A stretch of 64,000 nt of DNA from contig OZ023188.1 of NCBI GenBank assembly GCA_963995505.1, positions 14,707,912 through 14,771,911 of the forward strand. Reading direction: 5' to 3'. The stretch's first letter is position 1, and every line of letters begins with the position of its first letter. A program made the translations under genes and the position numbers. Shown here in pieces: positions 57,346-64,000 of the stretch. Under the pieces are notes generated by a model. That model ran no database searches, was not told the origin of the DNA, and saw only the letters and a list, made by a program, of their open reading frames with translations. The stretch comes from Hypericum androsaemum. Its lineage: Eukaryota > Streptophyta > Magnoliopsida > Malpighiales > Hypericaceae.

Positions 57346-59644
57346 AAGTAGTATGTGTGTTCTGCACTGGGTAGGGGAAGCGTGTATTTGTCCTTTATTT
57401 GTTGAATGTTGTTAATTCAATGTTCTTCTTCTTTTTTGGTTTCTTCCCATTTTTCTTTTGGTTGGTGGATCAATGCAGGATTTTCCCTAACTTGAGGGAC
57501 CTATAATCCCTTTTTGCAAGTGTTCTTTTCTTTTTCACCCATGTACAGTAGGATTTGGAGGGTTGGAGATTTTCTGATATTAGAAACTTTGTGTTTATCT
57601 TAATGTCTACTAGTTCAGGTCAAGCATCAAATAAACTGAGATATTCTGACATTATTAAACCGATTCAAATTTTAATTAATCTGAATACGAAAATAGAGTC
57701 AGTGCCTATGTTCGGGTGCGTATGACATTATGTTAGTGGTGGGAAAGTTGGAAAGGGACAAAAAAATATGGGTTGGGTTATAGAAAACTGAGCCTTTCCC
57801 ATGTTCCTAGTGTTAATTTTTGCGTTAGACACCATGCAGGGGAAACCGATGCCTTTTCAATTACCGAGATTGTGATGGTGTTTTCGTCTGATTTCCTGCC
57901 AGCCTGTGTGGTGAAATTGAAAACTCCTTGGCATCTGTTGCTTTCATTTTTCAGGACCATTTTGAATTTTTTCTCATTTTTTGTGAATCTCTGGAGTCGA
58001 TTAACGGCGGACCCTGTCTAGTCTTTTACCGGTGTCTTTTAGGAGACGGTTCTCCAATTGTGTCTTTTATATTCGTAAAATTTTAATCCATAATATTCTT
58101 AAGTGAATTCAAATTACTTACTACATGTACCGGTCATCGGGTTTTTTGCTTTTTTGTTTCTCTTCTTTACTGTATTTAAAATTGAACTAGCCAGTCAGCA
58201 AAGTCGTGGGTGAAATGAGTGCTAGTTTCCTTTAAATGAGTGCTATTTTTTTCCCATTCAAACCTCTCTATTAAATGCTTTAATTCCAACTTTGTGGTCT
58301 GGTCTTGGCTTTAGAGACTGAACCAGGGTCAGATTTCAATTTAGGTCCCTAGACTTGTGGTAACAAAAGGGGGACCTCCTCCACCATCCCACGTGCCGGT
58401 CACGTGACTCAACCCCACATGTAATAGAAGAGGACTTTAATTTGTTGGTGCAGAGTTGGTAAGGTAGGAATTTGGTCTGCTGATGAAATGAAACCTCAAG
58501 AGTCATCTCTTCCAATACCAACCTCTTTCATCGGAACAACTCGTGATTAAAAAAACAACAAAATTATGAAATCTGAATAATTACTTGAAAAATATTCAAA
58601 CAGTAAAACCATGATTAAAAAAAGCTTAACACAATCTAGGTCAAATTAGGAGTCCAAAAGCTAGTCCGAACAGAATAGGAAACAAGCCCACAAATGGTTT
58701 CCTCTTTAATTTCTCGACATCTCTAACACAAAATTTAAAAAATGATGATCCCCAAAGGCTAAAAGAGCTTCACTTGTAGTACAAAGAAGGATAATACCAT
58801 TGATACCATCGAAATCATTTCGCTATCTCTGATCGGTGGATCATTAAGTTTGTGTGAATATGACGTATACGGGAAAGATTATTCCTCATGCATCTAGTTC
58901 CTAACACAACTTACCCTTTCAAAATATTTTGGCGTGTGTTCTGCTATTAAGAGTCGAATATATCTACGACATTATTTAAGATATGACTTTTCTTATTATA
59001 TTTTTTACATTTATACACTTTAACTCAACACTTTCTCAAGTCAATCTAAGTATTTTCCTACTTGTACAAACTCGGGTTTATTACACCGATATTAGAGGGA
59101 AAAAAAGTATATGGAGTAAGTGAGAGTTGTGACAAAAGCCCCCGCGTACGCATTTGGTAGTGGTTTGGTGTACCTTGCCATGTTTTCAATTAGGATGTTT
59201 GTATTTGTATAGCAAAGATGCTGCATTGGTGTTTGATATTGATGTGACAAGCCAAATACTACTGATTGATTGATTGATTTGATTTTGTATCCTACTTTAC
59301 TTTTTGTGAGCTGGGTATGCCCCATCTTTTGTATTTGGTTTAAATTTTTGATTTTTTTTAAATATAGAGATTCTGACATTTTATCAGATCGTGTTAATCA
59401 CAAAATCATTGTACTTCTACGAACTCATTTTGTGGTAGGTTTTTAAATTGATACCATATGTTACCGAATGTCTATTGAACAAACTAATTTAAGTTTGATT
59501 CAGGTATAATTTTTGACAGATAATAATGCTCAGCACATTGTTATACTTACAATAAATCAAACTTGAGACCTTTAATTCAGCAATAGCAATTACCTACCGA
59601 GTTTATCTAAAATATACTATGAAACCCCTCAAAAATATATATAT
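57346..59644. other. Spacer downstream of the BAM-like gene
   Basis: The first about 250 bp are probably 3' UTR. The rest is AT-rich with no convincing gene on either strand. A retroposon-like patch (minus strand TTGCTGAATTAAAGGTC, CTCAAGTTTGATTTATTG) lies near 59545-59610. Confidence 0.45.
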
Positions 59645-59681
59645 ATACTCTGAAAGGTAGACGAGAAGAGTGATGTCTACA
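59645..59681 (+). other. Short duplicate of the BAM kinase exon
   Basis: Reads ATACTCTGAAAGGTA then GACGAGAAGAGTGATGTCTA and CA, which matches the start of BAM exon 2 (56876-56911: ATACCCTGAAGGTG, then the same 22 bases) with two substitutions and one inserted A. The last 22 bases are identical. It lies 2.3 kb beyond the gene's stop codon, next to an (AT)n tract, with no further kinase sequence. Confidence 0.85.
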
Positions 59682-59754
59682 TACTAACTTACAAAATTAA
59701 AACCATTCATGACACAGAAACTATGACCTAACCCTAAGACTACCCACAGTAGTC

Positions 59755-59873
59755 ATTCACCCGAGCGCTCGGGTGAATATTTTATTATTAAAAAAAACAG
59801 AAAAGAAGTGATGAACGCTCGGCCGAGCGGATTGACCAGCCAATCCCGCTCCCGAGCGGATTGGTTGGTCAAT
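59755..59873. repeat. Palindrome and hairpin in the Harbinger subterminal region
   Basis: 59755-59778 is a perfect 24-bp palindrome centred on GAGC/GCTC. At 59831-59873 about 20-base arms (ATTGACCAGCCAATCC and its near complement GGATTGGTTGGTCAAT) can fold as a hairpin with a tiny loop. GCTCGGCCGAGC (59817-59828) is another palindrome. Such motifs are likely transposase-binding or cruciform-forming sites. Confidence 0.8.
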
Positions 59874-60093
59874 TTTTTTTTCAATAATCTAACTATCTAG
59901 TTATTTCCACTTGGTATAATATTATTCGTAAAAATAGATTTATTCGGATAAGATTTGTGTAGTTATAAAAATTGAAGTTATCTTTAACAAAATTAAATTT
60001 TTTTTTAATATCTATAAAAAATAGAGCCCAATATTGACATATTTTGATTCACAATTTGTATTCCAATTTTTGACATAACTAAATCGTTCGAAT

Positions 60094-60580
60094 ATTAATT
60101 TCAAACATATTTTTGACATTCTTATACTTCGAATTTGGAGAAGTCATAAACTAAAAAGTTGTAGATATATGTCCCACCTTCACAAAGCAACTTGAATCAA
60201 CTTAATTGGACTACGGAATAAAAAGTTGTGGCTCCCAAATCAAAACTCGTACTCGTAACTCGCTCGACTATTGACTTCAAATATATTTTTGACATTCTTA
60301 TACTTCGAATTTGGAGAAGTCATAAACTAAAAAGTTATAGATATATGTCCCACCTTCACAAAGCAACTTGAATCAACTCAATTAGACTCCGGAATAAGAA
60401 GTTGTGGCTCCCAAATCAAAATTTATACTCATAACTCGCTCGACTATTGACTTCAAATATATTTTTGACGTTCTTATACTTCGAATTTGGAGAAGTCATG
60501 AACTAAAAAGTTATAGATATATGTCCCCTTCATAAAGCAACTTGAATCAACTCAATTGGACTCCGGAATAAAAAGTTGTG
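60094..60580 (+). repeat. 176-bp tandem repeat, about 2.8 copies
   Basis: The phrase CTTCGAATTTGGAGAAGTCA occurs at 60127, 60303 and 60479, exactly 176 bp apart. Copies share nearly all positions (AACTAAAAAGTT[G/A]TAGATAT, TGAATCAACT[C/T]AATT, AGTTGTGGC). The last copy stops at AAAAGTTGTGGC and is followed at once by the Harbinger-homologous part. Similar sentences occur in other plant transposable elements. Confidence 0.93.
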
Positions 60581-60982
60581 GCAAAAGTTTGGAAACGATA
60601 ATTAATTATGTAATTTGAAATTCCTGTATTTGTAATATGAAAACTTCATATTCGTAATTTATCATTTGTACCTTAAATTATTTTTATCTAATTTAGTATT
60701 CCAATTTTTACTTTTGTAATTTTATGACTGAATCACAATATTTAATCGTGTTATTGAAAACATAATTATTTTCGTAATATATAATTTTAATCTAAACAAA
60801 TCAGAGTAGATAATATGTGAATGAGAGAGAAATTAATAATTTATTATGTGAACTGGGTTGCTGATGTGGGTAGAAAATATGTAAGTGGATTAGATTGGGT
60901 AGGAATTGGGTATAGAAGAGAGAGAAATTAATAATTTATTCCGTGACCTGGATTGGATGGGTTACTGACGTGGGTAGTCTAA

Positions 60983-63900
60983 TAACGAAGACAGGTGGAA
61001 AAGAGAGCACATGAGCTGCCCGGCTGCCCCTCCTGACCGGTCAAGAGAACAGTGACTTGGCACTAATGAGTTATAAATACTAACCAGTGTGTGTGATCTT
61101 TTTTGTTGTCTTGTAGCTGTTAATGCATCTTGTACTTTTATCCAGACGATCACCTCCGAGACAAGTGTAATTTTTCTCCTGCATTAATCAACATTTATCG
61201 TTGGACTTTATTTACATGTCTATAACATATATCGATTCGTTATTTTAAACTTTTGAATTGGACATGAAGATTCTCGATCTTAATCAAACACGTTGATTCT
61301 ATTATCTTTTACTTTTATATGATCCATGTTTTATCGTATGTGAATTCAGTCAAAATTCATACAAATGACGAGCTTCGTTTAAAAAAATCGTGATTTTCAC
61401 AGATTTTTTTGTCTTATTAAATCTTCTTTATTTATGAGTTAATAAGAAATTTCTAACATAATAATATTATATTTTTAACTATAATATAATAGTCATATCG
61501 TGATTCTGCTGCCTAATTTATTTTTTTAAGATAAATATTTATACCAAATTATACCTAGCAGAAATTATGGACCTCCGTCAATTTATATACGACTTGTGCC
61601 GTTATACCTGTGACCCTGACTGTTGCCTAATTTGTTTTATATGGAACGATAAACGACACATGTTTATGCTAAGTGTTAGCATTATTGTCGAATGATTAGT
61701 GGATCACTCGTACCTGCAGGAAATTTGTCAATATTATGGTCGCATCCCCATCCCCACCTTAAGGAAGACAAACAACAAGACATACTGGGAAAATACAAAT
61801 TATATATGAGTTGACGAAAATTTAGGATTCAATTTTTGTTAGTGTAAAAATCTACTTAAAAAGACAAACAATTGCAACGCACTATAGTTTTAACACTACG
61901 CACCGATAATTCCCATCTAATCAGATTATTTCTTGTAGAAATTTGGTCGTGGATATTTCCCACTAAATGACAACCAACTTTAAAAAAAAATCGAATCAAG
62001 CATCAAGGAAATATGGACAGATTGCAATGGAAACTAGCTGTTTCTATCCATGCACCTACACTTTTTGCGAATACTATGCAATACCTACGAGGTAGCCAAT
62101 GAATTTTTTTTTCTAAAATTATCTATTTTTCGAATAAATGAGTCCCGCTAATATGTTCACTTATATATAAATTTAATATTCGAACTCAAAACATTCCGAT
62201 TCAATCCTCACTTGGGCGATGCAAATTCTACGCAATACATCCATGCATAATTGGAAAATAGCATTCTATTAACCAATTTGCAACGCCCTGCGTGGCCCGT
62301 GATATTTACCTTTTTTTGTTTTCTTATTTCGAGAATGAATTATTTGTACCTATGGCCCTCCACCACGGACGATCAATTAGTATAAGGAATCGGTGTCGGT
62401 CACAATATTGGAGCTGGCCTACTTTGATTGATGTCCCCAAAGTGAGCTCCACTTGAATTCAATTATACCTAAAAATATTCAAACAATAGTAACGTTTCAA
62501 TACCTTTATTGATTGGAAAACTTTAAAGACGACGGAGCTGTAGATTTTCAAGATGAACTTTGGCGCAATTGGTGTGGATTCGGAGAATCTGTCCTATGTT
62601 TGGTAGGGTTCGAAGATGTGAGAAGATTGTTGGGTTGTACTAAGTTGTTTGTTGATTGTGTCAAGTAGTTTGATCTTGTTAACAAATATGAAGAAAAAAA
62701 AATTCATTGTCTTAAAGAGTGGCGTAGCCAAAAAATTATGAGCAGAAATATGTTATTTTTGCTCAATTATTTAATATTTTATTGCAAGTACAAATTTAGT
62801 CGATGCAAGTTAAACATTGAGCGTGATCAAATTCAATTTTTTTGGAACTTACACGATAACTAGAACTCCAGTGGAGCAACTACTCCCAATAGATTTAAGA
62901 TTTGGAATTGGATATAAAAAATAATTTTGAGTTAGATCATGTAATCTATTTTTTTCATGTATATTTTGATCCGATGAGTTCAGTTGGAGATGAATTGTGC
63001 CTACGTTGGAATAAAAGTGAAATTCAACAATTGGCTAAATGCTCGAATCGATATGACATATATTTTACAAATAAATTCAAAATATTATTACAAGATTCAC
63101 CCTAAATATTTAGGGTTTGAAGTTCGATTCCGACGTAAAAACTATATTGCAGATTAGCAAACGAGAATGGCAGGAGGGTAGTCCATCGTGTTGGTAGTGG
63201 TAGACGATCATATGTGTAGCCATGGAGGTCGTCAATTAATATTCATGGACATATCTTATATTCTTATTTCGATTTCACTCTATTCGTTCCTCGAGACCTC
63301 AAAAGTCAACTTATTAAATGTTTTTATACACTTGAGAGAAGAAAACCTTGCAGTTTTCCGTATTCTACTAATTAAATACAGTCTGATGCAATAATGGAGA
63401 GGCCAGCTTTGTGTTTGTAGAGCTGCTACTATAATTTACTCTACTTCCATTTGCATTAATTTTCAATAGATCGTTGTCTAGTGGGATTTAAGTTCTTGTA
63501 CAGAGTAAATGCCAAGGGATTGGATCTATCTTCTTATTTTAATGCTGCACGTTATATTTCTATTGATATTTTCCTAAAAAGATAAGATAAAAATACGAGA
63601 AATGAAGTACATCCTTCTAAAGTTATTAGTAGAGTTTAATTTATTGTATACTGGGCTTAATCTGCGTGGGGACTAATAATCCAACAATCCACATCTTAAG
63701 CTCATTTTCCTTTTCAGTTCGCATAAAATGATAAATATTATTTGTAATTTACTATGTCAACCCTTTTTTAGAAGGCTATGTTAACCCTCTGTTGCGGAAT
63801 TTTGTAACCCGAACTTTTACCGTATTTCGAGCCATTTAGGTAAAATTTAATCTAATTTATGTTTTAGACTAATTTTATCTTTACGTTCTTTACCTTGATC

Positions 63901-64000
63901 TATTTTTTTCATGGAGTAAAACAATCTATCTAATTATTTAAAAAAATGTGTTAACCTAGCAAGTGAACAGAGTCATCCGGTCAAGTCAAATTAGATCATT
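60983..64000. other. Right-end spacer without a gene
   Basis: AT-rich to the window end. Small frames (62902-63105, 63188-63394) contain no recognised domain. No element boundary identified. Confidence 0.4.

Larger units (their letters stand above)
59738..60979 (+). mobile_element. Non-autonomous PIF/Harbinger element
   Basis: A 1242-bp element has ends GACTACCCACAGTAGTCA and, as complement of the right end, GACTACCCACGTCAGTAA. The flanks are TAA on both sides (59735-59737 and 60980-60982), the PIF/Harbinger target duplication. Its left 300 bp (CTCGGCCGAGCG, CACTTGGTATAATATTATTC) and its right part from about 60585 (TTTGGAAACGATAATTAATT, the codons FGNDN plus stop of the transposase end) are homologous to 50893-52168. 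The transposase is deleted and replaced by a 176-bp tandem repeat. Confidence 0.88.

Overview
This is nuclear DNA of a flowering plant. The evidence is split genes with GT-AG introns, plant-specific gene families (a BAM/CLAVATA1-type receptor kinase, clade IVa bHLH factors, a WDR5-type WD40 protein) and a rich load of plant transposable elements: Cassandra LTRs with a 5S rRNA-like core, a TRIM, L1-type LINEs, hAT, Mutator-like and PIF/Harbinger elements. The species cannot be named from sequence alone; a dicot-like plant is the best guess. No viral, bacterial or CRISPR sequence was seen.

Only four host genes are supported. (1) 1-1632 (+): the last two exons of a WDR5-like gene, cut by the window edge. 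(2) 11124-12723 (+): a four-exon bHLH gene. (3) 26082-27955 (+): a second four-exon bHLH gene with the same exon plan, so 2 and 3 are tandem paralogues separated by about 13 kb of transposons. (4) 53747-57345 (+): a complete two-exon BAM1/BAM2-type leucine-rich-repeat receptor kinase of 1030 residues. They look like independent genes; only the bHLH pair is likely to share a pathway.

The rest is AT-rich spacer with layered mobile elements. 6.7-7.7 kb: gag remnant of an LTR element flanked by LTR pieces in inverted orientation. 9-10.6 kb: LINE fragment, SINE-like piece, Cassandra LTR. 14.3-15.4 kb: tandem array of a small LTR element (TRIM). 15.4-20.96 kb: decayed but nearly full-length LINE with target-site duplication. 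22.5-23.8 kb: Cassandra LTR with a GC-rich insert, then a hAT-type MITE. 33-39.5 kb: small retroposon, LTR, two more Cassandra copies, LINE fragment. 42.3-50.3 kb: a three-level nest, a solo LTR inside a hAT transposon inside a Mutator-like element, each with an intact target-site duplication. 50.9-53.3 kb: PIF/Harbinger remnant and a second Mutator-like element just upstream of the receptor kinase. 59.7-61.0 kb: a non-autonomous Harbinger relative carrying three 176-bp tandem repeats.

I did not find a new multi-gene system. The most notable structures are the nested element with its 2.8-kb solo LTR, the five Cassandra LTRs (one in a bHLH intron, one with a foreign GC-rich insert, one partly duplicated), the TRIM array, and a short duplicate of the receptor-kinase exon 2.3 kb beyond that gene.
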